NCBI RefSeq assembly: GCF_016820555.1
Contig: NZ_JADHDW010000001.1
Coordinates: 558,001-622,000, forward strand
Origin: Bacillus sp. REN10
Lineage (GTDB): Bacteria; Bacillota; Bacilli; Bacillales; Domibacillaceae
Direction: 5' to 3'
DNA length: 64,000 bases
The notes beneath the pieces are model-generated. The model had not been told where the DNA came from and ran no database searches. It worked only from the letters and a program-made list of their open reading frames with translations. Below are positions 1-9,360 of this stretch, in pieces; within the stretch, counting starts at the first letter, position 1, and the number at the start of each line of letters is the position of its first letter. The position numbers and the translations under genes are program-made.

Positions 1-819
1 TTAACAGCGACTCATTATGAGCTTCCAGTGGCTAGTGCTCAAGTGAAATCCGCAATTATTTTTGCCGGTTTGCAAGCAAAAGGAGAGACCATCATTACGG
101 AACCGCTACCGACAAGAGACCATACAGAAAAAATGATTGAACAGTTTGGCGGCAACATTACAAAGCGCGGAAATGAGATTATTGTGACAGGCGGTCAAGT
201 GTTGAAAGGAACAGATATTTACGTGCCAGGAGATATTTCTTCGGCAGCCTTTTTCCTTGTTGCTGGTGCCATTGCACCAAACAGTGAAATCGTGTTAAAA
301 AATGTTGGCTTAAATCCGACAAGAACGGGTATTATTGATGTAATGAAAAAAATGGGAGCCAATATGGAAGTAGAGCTGGAAAGTTCAAAAGGTGAGGAAG
401 TCGGTACCGTCATTATTCGAAGCTCTGCATTGCAAGGGATAGAGATTGGCGGCGATTTAATTCCTAGATTAATTGATGAAATTCCAATTATTGCTTTGTT
501 GGCGACTCAAGCATCAGGCAAGACGATTATTAAAGATGCTGAAGAATTAAAAGTAAAAGAAACGAACCGTATCGATGCGGTCGTGAATGAATTAACAAAG
601 CTTGGAGCAAAGATTGAAGCGACAGATGATGGAATGATCATTTATGGCGGCCAGTCGCTGACAGGCGGTCATGTGACATCTTATGGTGATCATCGAATCG
701 GGATGATGCTTGCTGTTGCTTCATTGATCGCTTCTGAACCAGTGGCTATTGAAAACATTGAAGCGATTGCTGTATCTTATCCGCAATTTTTTGAGGATTT
801 AACAAGATTAATTCAATAA
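1..819 (+). CDS. aroA: 3-phosphoshikimate 1-carboxyvinyltransferase (EPSP synthase), 5' end cut by window
   Basis: This enzyme transfers the enolpyruvyl group of PEP to shikimate-3-phosphate, the sixth step of the shikimate pathway, in the cytoplasm. The reading frame is open from base 1, so the first ~155 residues of a ~428-residue family lie outside the window; the 272 visible residues cover part of the N-terminal and all of the C-terminal domain. Diagnostic segments are [12 protein letters not shown] near the start and [16 protein letters not shown] near the end. It is followed by a terminator and then ypiA, the order found in B. subtilis. Identification is firm; the GTG at 28 is an internal codon, not the start. 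Confidence 0.97.
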   Translation, partial: LTATHYELPVASAQVKSAIIFAGLQAKGETIITEPLPTRDHTEKMIEQFGGNITKRGNEIIVTGGQVLKGTDIYVPGDISSAAFFLVAGAIAPNSEIVLKNVGLNPTRTGIIDVMKKMGANMEVELESSKGEEVGTVIIRSSALQGIEIGGDLIPRLIDEIPIIALLATQASGKTIIKDAEELKVKETNRIDAVVNELTKLGAKIEATDDGMIIYGGQSLTGGHVTSYGDHRIGMMLAVASLIASEPVAIENIEAIAVSYPQFFEDLTRLIQ

Positions 820-824
820 AGAGA

Positions 825-857
825 GGGAGCTGAGAAGGAATTTATCAGCTCCTTTTC
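825..857 (+). terminator. Rho-independent terminator after aroA
   Basis: Arms GGAGCTGA and TCAGCTCC around an 11-nt loop, followed by a T-rich run, directly after the aroA stop codon. Confidence 0.8.
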
Positions 858-975
858 GTGATGAAGAAGGAAATTTTATTAATGTGGAGAATTTATGTAT
901 CATAGAAAAGAAAACAAGTAGCTGCTTATCTTGTAAAAAAGATGAAAAGCTGAAGGAAAGAAAGGGTTCGAACAT

Positions 976-2235
976 ATGTCTTATGCACAACAAATGATGG
1001 ATTGCTTACAACAAGGAAATGAACAACAGGCTCGATCACTATTTCAAAAGGTACTCACTTTTTCATCGGATGACGACAAATATAGCCTTGCTGAGCAGCT
1101 GTATCATTTAGGATTTCTCAATGAGACGAGGGAACTGTATGAAGCGCTGTTAGAGAAATATCCAAGCGAAGGCGAGCTTCGAGTACTGCTAGCGGAAGTT
1201 CTTGTCGAGATGGATGAAGAAGAGGAAGCGATGTTACAATTAGATCAAATGGATGAATTAGATGAATTCTTCCCAAGGTCGCTCTTGCTGTTAGCGGACT
1301 TATATCAAATGCAAGGCTTATATGAAGTCAGTGAGCAGAAACTATTACAAGCAAAAAAGCTGCTTCCTGATGAACCAGTGATTCAATTTGCTTTAGCTGA
1401 GTTGTACCTAGAACAAGGGAAATTTCTCGAAGCGGTTAAAAATTATCGTGAACTGCTTGAACTTGAGGAAGACGTGATCGCAGGAGTTTCGATTCATCAG
1501 CGACTAGCGGAGGCATTAAGTGCTGGTGGCGCATTTGAGGAGAGTCTCTATCATTATGAACAAGCGCTCGAACATAAAATAGAGATCAATACCTTATTTG
1601 GCTATGCGTTTACGGCATTGCAGGCAGGGCATAATCGGACAGCAATTGACAAGTTTAATGAAGTGAAAGCGTTAGACCCGGATTACCATTCGATTTATTT
1701 ATATTTAGCAAGAGCGTATGAGCGAGAAGAAGAGTTGGAAAAAGGGCTTGAAGCAGCAAAAGAAGGGATTCGTTATGACGAGTTTCATAAAGAGCTATTC
1801 GTTATCGCTGGCAAACTGAGCTTGAAGCTTGCTAAAGAACAAGAAGCAGAAAACTTTTTCAGAGAAGCATTGGCGCTAGATCCAGAGTATTCAGAGGCTG
1901 GTTTAACATTAAACAAGCTGTTATTGCATCAAGAACGCTATGAAGAGGTTCTTGAAATATCAGCATTGTTGAAGAAAGAAGGAGAGGCAGACCCTCAATT
2001 TATTTGGGACGAAGCAAAAGCGTATCATGGAATCGAAGACTATGATCAGGCATTAAAATCTTATGAAGAAGCATATAATTTCTTTAACACGAATCATTTG
2101 TTTTTAGAGGAGTACGGTTATTTCTTAGCAGAAGAAGGAAGACGTCAGGAAGCGTTGCAGATCTTCACTGGACTGTTAAAAACGGACCCGACGAATGAGG
2201 AATGGCTGTCGCTAATTGAACGGTTAAGGGATTAA
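976..2235 (+). CDS. ypiA: TPR-repeat protein YpiA
   Basis: The 419-residue protein is built almost wholly of tetratricopeptide-like helical repeats, with recurring pairs such as FALAELYLEQGKFLEAV and YLARAYEREEELEKGLEAA. It is acidic, has no signal peptide or membrane segment, and is therefore probably a cytoplasmic scaffold for protein-protein contacts. The partner cannot be read from the sequence. Its place between aroA and ypiB matches B. subtilis ypiA. The ATG is preceded by a purine-rich stretch (AAGGAAAGAAAGGG), a loosely spaced ribosome site. Function is unknown; the repeat assignment is confident. Confidence 0.88.
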   Translation: MSYAQQMMDCLQQGNEQQARSLFQKVLTFSSDDDKYSLAEQLYHLGFLNETRELYEALLEKYPSEGELRVLLAEVLVEMDEEEEAMLQLDQMDELDEFFPRSLLLLADLYQMQGLYEVSEQKLLQAKKLLPDEPVIQFALAELYLEQGKFLEAVKNYRELLELEEDVIAGVSIHQRLAEALSAGGAFEESLYHYEQALEHKIEINTLFGYAFTALQAGHNRTAIDKFNEVKALDPDYHSIYLYLARAYEREEELEKGLEAAKEGIRYDEFHKELFVIAGKLSLKLAKEQEAENFFREALALDPEYSEAGLTLNKLLLHQERYEEVLEISALLKKEGEADPQFIWDEAKAYHGIEDYDQALKSYEEAYNFFNTNHLFLEEYGYFLAEEGRRQEALQIFTGLLKTDPTNEEWLSLIERLRD

Positions 2236-2273
2236 CAGGCTAATATTATTCTTTACAGAGGAGGGATTTATCG

Positions 2274-2813
2274 ATGGCTGCCCCTGTATCTGTTCATGAG
2301 AAAAAAGATTTTATCCGTTGGTTTTTAAATCATTATCAATTAAAGAGAAGAGAGTCTGTTTGGATCTTAAATTATTTAATGAGCCATGATCAGCTAATGG
2401 AGAAGGTTCATTTCGTCGATGATGCTCAATATTGTCCAAGAGGAATGGTTATGTCCACGCATTGTGTCGATAGTGCGCCATTTCGTTTTTTTAAAGAAAA
2501 CATTATGACAACCGATGCCGAAAAATCCTTTCATGATATTCGTTTAAACAAAGAAGAGAATATATACATTGAATTGAAGTTTAGAGGATCGAATACTTCT
2601 CACCAATATGCAGCCGTGTTAGAAGAAAATCCGTTCATGCCGAGAAATTTACGAATTACCGAAAAAGATAAAGCGTTGGCTGAGAAATTTTTAAAAGATA
2701 GCATTTACCGCTTTCAAAAAGAGCGACTTCTGCAAGCAATAGATGAGGCGCTCGATCATGGCGATAAAGAACGGTTTCTCGAGTTAACAGAAAGACTAAA
2801 TCAACTAAAATAA
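2274..2813 (+). CDS. ypiB: UPF0302 family protein YpiB
   Basis: A 179-residue soluble protein matching the YpiB/UPF0302 family in length, position and in the N-terminal stretch around [18 protein letters not shown]. The C-terminal ~50 residues ([20 protein letters not shown]) look like the short IDEAL motif that closes several Bacillus small regulatory proteins. The start follows a strong AGAGGAGGG ribosome site. It lies 38 nt after ypiA and ends in a terminator, so ypiA-ypiB probably form one unit. Biochemical function is not known; family assignment rests on recognition and synteny. Confidence 0.88.
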   Translation: MAAPVSVHEKKDFIRWFLNHYQLKRRESVWILNYLMSHDQLMEKVHFVDDAQYCPRGMVMSTHCVDSAPFRFFKENIMTTDAEKSFHDIRLNKEENIYIELKFRGSNTSHQYAAVLEENPFMPRNLRITEKDKALAEKFLKDSIYRFQKERLLQAIDEALDHGDKERFLELTERLNQLK

Positions 2814-2844
2814 CCTTTTGCTCACCCGGGCAAAGGGTTATTTT
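2807..2844 (+). terminator. Terminator after ypiB
   Basis: Inverted repeat AAAATAACC...GGTTATTTT enclosing a second short TTTG/CAAA pairing. The symmetric A and T ends mean it could act in both directions. Confidence 0.75.
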
Positions 2845-2906
2845 CATTTAGGAAAGGTAGCCCTCTATTCGCCATCGTGATATGATGAAAAGCGAGGTGA
2901 ACAATC

Positions 2907-3368
2907 ATGAATTGGAATGGAAAAGATACGGAAATGTTTCAGCAGCAAAAGGAATACATTGATACACTGATCATGCCGCTTGTCCCGGTTTCTTTTGATT
3001 CGGATATGAAGCAAACGGCCTCTCAGTATGAATTTATTCAATTATTGACGATGTTATTAGAGAAGCAATTTAAAGGCCGCATTCTCCTTGTTCCGCCGTT
3101 TTCTTACATGAAAAAGCAAAGCGGAGAAGAGAAGACAAAAGCTATTAATGAATGGACAGATGAATTTGACCATGCCGGTTTCAAGCATACATTCTTCTTT
3201 ACTTCGGATAGCGACTGGAAGTTTGTTGAAGAACAACTGAAAGGCACGCTCATTTGGGTGCCATCTGTTCCGCTGGAGCATATGGAGGATTCGTACAAAT
3301 ATTCTTTGATCGAAGAGCAAGCCAAGCAGTTTGTCAATATCATTGTTCAAAAATGGCAGGAAATTTAG
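2907..3368 (+). CDS. ypiF: DUF2487 family protein YpiF
   Basis: A 153-residue cytoplasmic protein of the YpiF (DUF2487) family, placed exactly where B. subtilis has ypiF, immediately upstream of qcrABC. No catalytic motif, membrane segment or signal peptide is visible. The start at ATG 2907 follows GCGAGGTGA with a normal gap. A terminator and a separate promoter lie between it and qcrA, so it need not be cotranscribed with the reductase despite the conserved neighbourhood. Function is unknown. Confidence 0.85.
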   Translation: MNWNGKDTEMFQQQKEYIDTLIMPLVPVSFDSDMKQTASQYEFIQLLTMLLEKQFKGRILLVPPFSYMKKQSGEEKTKAINEWTDEFDHAGFKHTFFFTSDSDWKFVEEQLKGTLIWVPSVPLEHMEDSYKYSLIEEQAKQFVNIIVQKWQEI

Positions 3369-3376
3369 CAATATTT

Positions 3377-3407
3377 CGGAAATTCGTCACAGGCTTTCCG
3401 CTTTTTT
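3377..3407 (+). terminator. Terminator between ypiF and qcrA
   Basis: Short stem CGGAAA/TTTCCG with a 12-nt loop followed by CTTTTTT. The stem is only six base pairs, so leak-through is likely. Confidence 0.6.
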
Positions 3408-3421
3408 AAAGCAGTATCATA

Positions 3422-3450
3422 TTGACCAAAAATCAAGTTTGGATTATCAT
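3422..3450 (+). promoter_or_regulatory. Sigma-A type promoter of qcrABC
   Basis: TTGACC and TATCAT hexamers separated by exactly 17 nt, about 80 nt before the qcrA start and just after the ypiF terminator. This would let the reductase operon be transcribed independently. Confidence 0.65.
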
Positions 3451-3527
3451 AATGATGTCCTAGTTTATGTTTGTGCGATTATTTTGTGTCCATGATGGAC
3501 AGACCTTATGATAGAGGGGGGAAAAGA

Positions 3528-4031
3528 ATGAGCAAACAACGGGTATCAAGACGTCAATTCCTTAACTACACTCTTACGGGAGTAGGAGGTTTTATGGCGG
3601 CAGGTATGCTGATGCCAATGGTTCGTTTTGCAGTCGATCCAGTGCTAGAAGCTGGTGGTAAAGGCGACTTTCATGCAACGAAGCAAAAAGTGGATGAATT
3701 AAGCAAAACTCCAACGCGCGTCGACTTTTCTTATGAGCAAAAAGATGCATGGTATGTATCTGAAGTAACACAAACAGCTTGGGTTTACAAAGATGACAAG
3801 GGCGAAATCGTCGCTCTTTCACCAGTATGTAAACATTTAGGTTGTACAGTGGACTGGCAAGGTGGAGACCACAAAAACAAGTTCTTCTGTCCATGCCATA
3901 ACGGTTTGTACGAGAAGAATGGTAAAAACATTCCAGGTACACCACCAACAAAACCGTTGGATGTGTATCCAACAAAAGTGAAAGACGGTTTCCTTCACCT
4001 TGGTAAGCCGAAACCGAACAATATCGTGTAA
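3528..4031 (+). CDS. qcrA: Menaquinol:cytochrome c reductase, Rieske iron-sulfur subunit
   Basis: Electron-transfer subunit of the bc complex that oxidises menaquinol and passes electrons to cytochrome c. From the ATG at 3528 (ribosome site GAGGGGGG) the product is 167 residues, the usual QcrA length; an in-frame upstream ATG at 3471 lacks a ribosome site. A twin-arginine type signal (SRRQFLNYTL, residues 7-16) precedes one membrane anchor. The Rieske motif is complete: C101-K-H103-x-x-C106 and C121-P-C123-H124, giving two Cys and two His ligands plus a disulfide pair. First gene of qcrABC, 14 nt before qcrB. Confidence 0.96.
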   Translation: MSKQRVSRRQFLNYTLTGVGGFMAAGMLMPMVRFAVDPVLEAGGKGDFHATKQKVDELSKTPTRVDFSYEQKDAWYVSEVTQTAWVYKDDKGEIVALSPVCKHLGCTVDWQGGDHKNKFFCPCHNGLYEKNGKNIPGTPPTKPLDVYPTKVKDGFLHLGKPKPNNIV

Positions 4032-4045
4032 AGGAGGCGTAATAC

Positions 4046-4720
4046 ATGCTTAACAAGATTTATGATTGGGTAGATGAGCGTTTAGATATTACGCCGATGT
4101 GGCGCGATATCGCTGATCATGAAGTGCCTGAGCACGTAAACCCTGCGCATCATTTTTCTGCGTTTGTTTACTGCTTTGGTGGATTAACGTTTTTCGTAAC
4201 TGTTATTCAAATTTTATCAGGTATGTTTTTAACGATGTACTATGTGCCTGACATTAAAAATGCTTGGGAATCAGTCTATTATTTGCAAAATGAAGTCGCT
4301 TTCGGAATGATTGTACGCGGAATGCACCACTGGGGTGCGAGTTTAGTAATCGTTATGATCTTCTTACATACGCTACGTGTATTCTTCCAAGGTGCTTACA
4401 AAAAACCTCGTGAATTAAACTGGGTAGTCGGAGTATTAATTTTCTTCGTTATGCTTGGATTAGGTTTCACAGGCTATTTATTACCTTGGGATATGAAAGC
4501 GCTATTTGCGACAAAAGTTGGTATTGAAATCGCGGCGGCTACACCGTTTATTGGGGCTCAAGTGAAAACATTGCTTGCCGGTCATCCGGATATTATCGGA
4601 GCGCAGACACTTACTCGCTTCTTTGCGATTCATGTGTTCTTCCTTCCAGCAGCTTTGCTTGCGTTAATGGGAGCTCACTTCGTTATGATCCGTAAGCAAG
4701 GAATCTCAGGTCCATTGTAA
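4046..4720 (+). CDS. qcrB: Menaquinol:cytochrome c reductase, cytochrome b6 subunit
   Basis: The 224-residue membrane subunit carries the b-type haems and the quinol sites. It is the short b6-type form, with the C-terminal half of a classical cytochrome b supplied by QcrC. Haem-ligand histidines lie in the segments MHHWGASLVIVMIFLHTLR and FFAIHVFFLPAALLALMGAH. Cys43 (AFVYCFGG) matches the cysteine that binds a haem covalently in b6-type proteins. A strong AAAGGAGGC ribosome site precedes the ATG. Four transmembrane helices are evident. Confidence 0.96.
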   Translation: MLNKIYDWVDERLDITPMWRDIADHEVPEHVNPAHHFSAFVYCFGGLTFFVTVIQILSGMFLTMYYVPDIKNAWESVYYLQNEVAFGMIVRGMHHWGASLVIVMIFLHTLRVFFQGAYKKPRELNWVVGVLIFFVMLGLGFTGYLLPWDMKALFATKVGIEIAAATPFIGAQVKTLLAGHPDIIGAQTLTRFFAIHVFFLPAALLALMGAHFVMIRKQGISGPL

Positions 4721-4773
4721 AATTCGACAGACAATTCATTTGATTTGTATCTTTATAGAAGGAGGGGAACGCT

Positions 4774-5550
4774 ATGCATCGTGGAAAAGGGATGAAGTTT
4801 GTTGGTGATTCGCGTATCCCGGCTGAACGTAAACCGAATATTCCGAAAGACTATTCGGAATACCCAGGAAAAACAGAAGCCTTTTGGCCGAACTTTTTAT
4901 TAAAAGAGTGGATGGTCGGTTCTATCTTTTTAATCGGTTATTTATGTTTAACGGTTGCGCATCCGTCTCCGCTTGAGCGTGTTGCGGATCCAACAGATAC
5001 AGGATATATTCCACTTCCAGACTGGTATTTCTTGTTTCTTTATCAATTGTTAAAATACACTTATGCATCTGGACCTTATAACGTAATTGGTGCTTTCGTT
5101 ATTCCAGGTCTTGCATTCGGAGGTTTGTTATTAGCTCCATTTATTGACCGAGGACCAGAGCGTCGTCCGTCAAAACGTCCATTTGCGACAGGCTTTATGA
5201 TGTTAGCATTAGCATCAATCGTTTTCTTAACTTGGGAATCCGTTGTTACTCACGATTGGGATGCAGCGAAAGCTCAAGGGGAGATTAAAGAAGAGGTTGA
5301 AGTTGACATTGACAAAAATGCTGAAGGCTATCAACTTTATCAAAAAAATGGCTGTATCGGATGTCATGGTGATACATTAACTGGCTCGGGAGCCAATCCA
5401 TCACTTGTGGATACAGGATTAAAACCTGAGGAAGTTGCCAAAATCGCTAAAGAAGGCCGTGGTGCTATGCCAGCTGGCATGTTCAAAGGTACCGATGAAG
5501 AATTAGGTAAATTAGCTGAGTATATTTCTACTTTAGAATCGAAGAAGTAA
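4774..5550 (+). CDS. qcrC: Menaquinol:cytochrome c reductase, cytochrome c/subunit IV fusion
   Basis: A 258-residue fusion typical of Firmicutes. Residues ~40-160 hold three membrane helices equivalent to subunit IV, with the quinol-site signature PDWYFLF at about 82. A linker rich in Glu/Asp follows, then a cytochrome c domain with the haem motif CIGCH at 194-198 and a likely axial methionine in GAMPAGMF. The c domain faces outside. It follows qcrB after 53 nt and has its own AGGAGGGG ribosome site; a terminator closes the operon. Confidence 0.96.
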   Translation: MHRGKGMKFVGDSRIPAERKPNIPKDYSEYPGKTEAFWPNFLLKEWMVGSIFLIGYLCLTVAHPSPLERVADPTDTGYIPLPDWYFLFLYQLLKYTYASGPYNVIGAFVIPGLAFGGLLLAPFIDRGPERRPSKRPFATGFMMLALASIVFLTWESVVTHDWDAAKAQGEIKEEVEVDIDKNAEGYQLYQKNGCIGCHGDTLTGSGANPSLVDTGLKPEEVAKIAKEGRGAMPAGMFKGTDEELGKLAEYISTLESKK

Positions 5551-5557
5551 TAATCAG

Positions 5558-5590
5558 AGATGTTCCGTATTGTACGGGGCATCTTTTTTA
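5558..5590 (+). terminator. Terminator of the qcrABC operon
   Basis: Imperfect stem AGATG-CCGT / ACGG-CATCT with a small loop, followed by six T residues. Confidence 0.8.
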
Positions 5591-5691
5591 GCTTTTGTTT
5601 CATAATGCTGTGGATTTATACTAATCAAAGACCAACAATATACTTCCAGATCAAGTTTTTGTATATAATAAAGTGAAGGAGGAGAAACAAC

Positions 5692-6294
5692 GTGCGCTAT
5701 TTATATTGGATATTAACAAATAAGTCCTTTCTTTGGACTTTATTAATCATTAATATTTTTGGAACGATATATGGGTATATCTGGTATGGTTCACAACTTC
5801 AGCAAACGAAGTGGTACTTCATTCCTTTCGTTCCTGATAGTCCAACAGCCAGTTTATTTTTTGTAGTAGTTTTGGTTGGGTTTTTATTAAATAAGCACTG
5901 GGGATTGTTTCAAGCACTAGCGATTATTACCCTATTTAAATATGGAATTTGGGCTGTCGTTATGAATATATTAACGCTAAAAGTAAGTGGCACTTTGCCT
6001 TGGGAAGGATATATGCTAATGGCCTCGCATCTTGGGATGGCTGTTCAGGGAGTGTTATATGCTCCTTTTTATCGAATTAAATGCTGGCAGTTGATTGTGG
6101 CTGCGGTTTGGACTTTACATAATGAAATCATTGATTACGTATTTATGCAGTATCCTATTTATCCTCAATTGAATTTGTACATTCAAGAAATTGGTTATTT
6201 CACGTTTTGGCTTAGTCTTCTTTCGATCTTCCTTGCTTGGTACGCTGGGATGAGAAGACAGCGTTTGACATGGGATTTTCCTAATCGCTTGTGA
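5692..6294 (+). CDS. ypjA: DUF1405 membrane protein YpjA
   Basis: A 200-residue integral membrane protein with about six hydrophobic helices, matching YpjA (DUF1405) by length and by position downstream of qcrC. The start is a GTG at 5692, eight bases after AAGGAGGA. Aromatic-rich helices (IWYGSQLQQTKWYFIPFVPD) are a family trait. No transport or catalytic motif can be recognised, so the function remains unknown. Confidence 0.85.
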   Translation: MRYLYWILTNKSFLWTLLIINIFGTIYGYIWYGSQLQQTKWYFIPFVPDSPTASLFFVVVLVGFLLNKHWGLFQALAIITLFKYGIWAVVMNILTLKVSGTLPWEGYMLMASHLGMAVQGVLYAPFYRIKCWQLIVAAVWTLHNEIIDYVFMQYPIYPQLNLYIQEIGYFTFWLSLLSIFLAWYAGMRRQRLTWDFPNRL

Positions 6295-6362
6295 CATGAT
6301 TATTTTCTTCTCGTTTCTTCCTTACCTGCATATATTATAAGCAGGATTGAGGAGGGAGAGCG

Positions 6363-7154
6363 ATGAATAAATTTAGACAGTTGTTCATAATTTTTTTCCT
6401 GTTTATGCTACCTATTTCTACTCAGGCGGAAATCACTAATTCTCGCCTTCTTAAGTTAGATACCCTCTCTGAGCAAGCTTTACAGTTCACGAAAGCAGGC
6501 CGTTACGATCAGGCTGAGGCGCTGATGGAGCAATTTAACAAGGACTATCTTGTCTTGCAACAAGATGATCGTCTTGTGTCAGCGGAGGAGTGGGCCGTTA
6601 TTATGAATGTATTTCATGAAGCATTTGCACTAGTTAAACAGCCAGATGGAAGAGAACAAAAATGCTTAGAAGTAATGACTTCTTTTCGCTTAGTTGTTAA
6701 TGCTATTAGCTCAACTAGTACACCGCTATGGATGCAAATGGAAGAGCCGGTCATGTCCTCCTTGCAAGATGTTAAGCAATCCTCTTCCCAGTTAGATTCT
6801 TCACAATTTCATGAGACGTTCAATGTTTTTTTATCTAATTATGAAACGTTGAAACCGAGTTTGCAGGTAGACTTAGATGCGGATCAGCTACAAGTATTAG
6901 ATGCACAAGTTCGCTATGTTGATCATTACCGAGAAGAAATTTTAGCTACTCCGACAGAAGCGGACGCAATTGAGCGGTTGGAAAAGGAAGTGAAGGCGGT
7001 GTTTTATGAGAAAACGAGAGAAGAGAGCGTTCAGCCATCGCTTGGCTGGGTGATTAGTATGACGGGCGGAATTATTATTACTACATTATCTTACGTTGGC
7101 TGGAGAAAATATAAAGGACAGCAGGAGGAAGCGAGGAATAAGCCTAATCATTGA
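6363..7154 (+). CDS. ypjB: Sporulation protein YpjB
   Basis: A 263-residue protein with an N-terminal signal (FIIFFLFMLPISTQA, cleavage likely after residue ~22), a helical extracytoplasmic body and one C-terminal membrane helix (VISMTGGIIITTLSYVGW) followed by a short charged tail. Length, topology and the slot after ypjA match YpjB, annotated as a sporulation protein in Bacillus. The start follows a strong GAGGAGGG site. The biochemical role is not known. Confidence 0.85.
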   Translation: MNKFRQLFIIFFLFMLPISTQAEITNSRLLKLDTLSEQALQFTKAGRYDQAEALMEQFNKDYLVLQQDDRLVSAEEWAVIMNVFHEAFALVKQPDGREQKCLEVMTSFRLVVNAISSTSTPLWMQMEEPVMSSLQDVKQSSSQLDSSQFHETFNVFLSNYETLKPSLQVDLDADQLQVLDAQVRYVDHYREEILATPTEADAIERLEKEVKAVFYEKTREESVQPSLGWVISMTGGIIITTLSYVGWRKYKGQQEEARNKPNH

Positions 7155-7223
7155 AAAAATTTCATGGTAACGATAATATATAAGTGCAACTATTAATTGA
7201 CTTACGGGGGTAATATTTACACT

Positions 7224-7907
7224 ATGGGCTATCTCGTCTACTTTATATTGCTAATGATTGTCCCGATTTGGGCACAAATGAAAGTGAAAAGTACGTATAA
7301 TAAATATTCAAGAGTACCAGTGTCTACTGGTATGAATGGAGCTCAAACGGCAAGAAAAATTTTAGATGACAATGGTCTGTATCATGTACAGGTTGTAGAA
7401 ACACAGGGCTTTTTAAGCGACCACTATAATCCGATGACCAAAACGGTGCATTTGTCCCCTCATAATTATCACGATCATTCTATTGCTGGTGCGGCTGTCG
7501 CTGCCCATGAAGTGGGGCATGCGATTCAAGATGCTGAAAATTATTCATTTCTTCGCTTTCGCCACGCATTAGTTCCAATTGCTAATCTTGGATCGAATAT
7601 GTCTTGGATTTTTATTATGATTGGGATTTTTACACAGTTATCAGGGATGATGCTGTTAGGTATTGTGTTAATGGCATTTGGAGTTTTATTTCAAGTCGTT
7701 ACACTTCCAGTTGAGTTTAACGCTTCCTCAAGAGCGATGGATCAAATCGTTTCTTCTGGCATTATTCGTAATGATGAAGAGAGAGAAGCACGCAAAGTGT
7801 TAAATGCTGCGGCGATGACGTATGTAGCAGCAGCGGCTGTCGCTGTGCTTGAATTAGTTCGTTTATTGCTTGTCTTTACAGGTATGCAAAATCAAAATGA
7901 AGAGTAA
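7224..7907 (+). CDS. Membrane-anchored zinc metallopeptidase (YugP-like)
   Basis: The 227-residue protein has an N-terminal membrane helix, the zinc-protease motif AAHEVGHAIQ at about 96-105, and two further membrane helices, then a C-terminal hydrophobic region. This matches the YugP family of putative neutral zinc membrane peptidases. The ATG at 7224 gives a length close to YugP (225); in-frame TTG at 7197 lies before the GGGGG ribosome site. B. subtilis has yugP elsewhere, so its presence between ypjB and the YitT gene is a local difference. Substrate unknown. Confidence 0.82.
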   Translation: MGYLVYFILLMIVPIWAQMKVKSTYNKYSRVPVSTGMNGAQTARKILDDNGLYHVQVVETQGFLSDHYNPMTKTVHLSPHNYHDHSIAGAAVAAHEVGHAIQDAENYSFLRFRHALVPIANLGSNMSWIFIMIGIFTQLSGMMLLGIVLMAFGVLFQVVTLPVEFNASSRAMDQIVSSGIIRNDEEREARKVLNAAAMTYVAAAAVAVLELVRLLLVFTGMQNQNEE

Positions 7908-7915
7908 AAAGAGAA

Positions 7916-7947
7916 AGCAGTCAGCTCGGAAGTTGACTGCTTTTTTA
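7916..7947 (+). terminator. Terminator after the zinc peptidase gene
   Basis: Perfect eight-base arms AGCAGTCA/TGACTGCT around a 10-nt loop with a T6 tail. Confidence 0.9.
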
Positions 7948-7987
7948 GTTCTATAGGGTTTTAAGTGAAGGTGCCTTTCGTTTTTCT

Positions 7988-8860
7988 TTACACCTCGATT
8001 GGTTGTTTATTCTCATCGAGTGTGAAACCTTCTCCTAGTACATCATGGACGATGGTAACGGAAACAAAGGCATGGGGATCAACGGATGAGATAATATTCT
8101 TCAAGCGGACGAGTTCATTTTTAGCCACCACACAGTAGAGAACAGGACGCTGTTCTTTTGTAAAAGAGCCATGACCTTGTAACACGGTGACGCCGCGCTC
8201 CATTTCTTTCAAAATTTTGTCCGCGATTTCATCGTGAAGGTTGGAAATAATCATGGCCCCTCTTGCCGAATAGGCTCCCTCTTGCATAAAGTCAATCACT
8301 CGAGCGCCAACGAAAACAGCGACAAGTGTATACATTGCTTCCCGGTAATCAATATAAGTGAGTAAAGAGACGGTGATCACGACAGCATCAAAGGCAAACA
8401 TCGTTTTTCCCATGCTGATATGAAAATATTTATGGACGAGCCGAGCGATAATATCCACTCCTCCTGTTGTTCCGCCATAACGAAAAATAATGCCAAGTCC
8501 TACACCGATAAAGACACCCGCAAAGAGAGCGGCTAGGAATAGATCGTTATGGAGGGGAATTGGATACTGGATTTTTTGGAAGATCCATAAAAAAATGGAA
8601 AGGCTCACGGTGCCTGTAATTGTATATAAAAACGGCGTGCGTCCGAGCAGTTTCCACCCGATAAAAAACAGCGGAATGTTTAAAAGTAAGTTGGAATAGG
8701 AGGGGTCAATTTTATACAAGCTGTATAATAATAAGGTGATCCCTGTCAGTCCGCCTTCTGCTAGATTATTCTGCATATTAAAATGAACGAGGCCAAAGGC
8801 AAAAATAGCGCTTCCTAATAAAATAAAAAAAATGTTTTTCAATTTCATTCCAAACAGCAT
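7988..8860 (-). CDS. YitT/YpjC family membrane protein (DUF161 + DUF2179)
   Basis: A 290-residue protein on the reverse strand. The N-terminal ~200 residues hold five to six membrane helices with family signatures NLAEGGLTGITLLLY and RYGGTTGGVDIIARL. The last ~80 residues are a soluble DUF2179-type domain (GHGSFTKEQRPVLYCVV). B. subtilis has ypjC of this family at this position, next to the MazG-like ypjD. The ATG follows AAGGGGGA. Function of the family is not established; a transport or channel role is only inferred from topology. Confidence 0.85.
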   Translation of the reverse strand: MLFGMKLKNIFFILLGSAIFAFGLVHFNMQNNLAEGGLTGITLLLYSLYKIDPSYSNLLLNIPLFFIGWKLLGRTPFLYTITGTVSLSIFLWIFQKIQYPIPLHNDLFLAALFAGVFIGVGLGIIFRYGGTTGGVDIIARLVHKYFHISMGKTMFAFDAVVITVSLLTYIDYREAMYTLVAVFVGARVIDFMQEGAYSARGAMIISNLHDEIADKILKEMERGVTVLQGHGSFTKEQRPVLYCVVAKNELVRLKNIISSVDPHAFVSVTIVHDVLGEGFTLDENKQPIEV

Positions 8861-9028
8861 GATGTGTCCCCCTTTGTATGAAAACTCTGCGTTTTCTGCC
8901 GGTACTTGTCATTATATAGAACCACTGACTATTCGACAATATCTCTCCTATTGAAATGGATAAATTGATTGTCATAAACGAAAGAATTAGCTAACATAAA
9001 AAAGAGTATATAGAAAGCAGGGAAGAAG

Positions 9029-9358
9029 ATGGATAAGACATTAAAAGAAATGCAAAAAGAAGTGGATGACTATATCGGCCAGTTTAAAGAAGGCTACTTT
9101 AGCCCGTTGGCAATGCTCGCGAGATTAACCGAGGAATTAGGTGAATTAGCCCGTGAAATCAATCATCATTACGGGGAAAAGCCGAAAAAAGCATCAGAGC
9201 AGCCGAAAACAATTGAAGAAGAGTTAGGGGATTTACAATTTGTCATCACTTGTTTAGCCAACTCATTAAATATTGATTTGCAGACGGCACATGAACGAGT
9301 AATGGAGAAATTTAATACAAGGGATAAAGATCGTTGGACGAAGAAAGAGGAGGAATAA
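9029..9358 (+). CDS. ypjD: MazG-like nucleotide pyrophosphohydrolase (YpjD-like)
   Basis: A 109-residue all-helical protein of the MazG/dUTPase-like superfamily, predicted to hydrolyse noncanonical nucleoside triphosphates to monophosphates. The metal-binding carboxylates are in [14 protein letters not shown] (ExxE) and [13 protein letters not shown] (ExxD). It opens the dapB-mgsA-bshB1-bshA run: its TAA stop abuts the dapB start with the dapB ribosome site inside its last codons, implying translational coupling. The assignment by motif and synteny is good; the true substrate is not known. Confidence 0.88.
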   Translation: MDKTLKEMQKEVDDYIGQFKEGYFSPLAMLARLTEELGELAREINHHYGEKPKKASEQPKTIEEELGDLQFVITCLANSLNIDLQTAHERVMEKFNTRDKDRWTKKEEE

Positions 9359-9360
9359 TG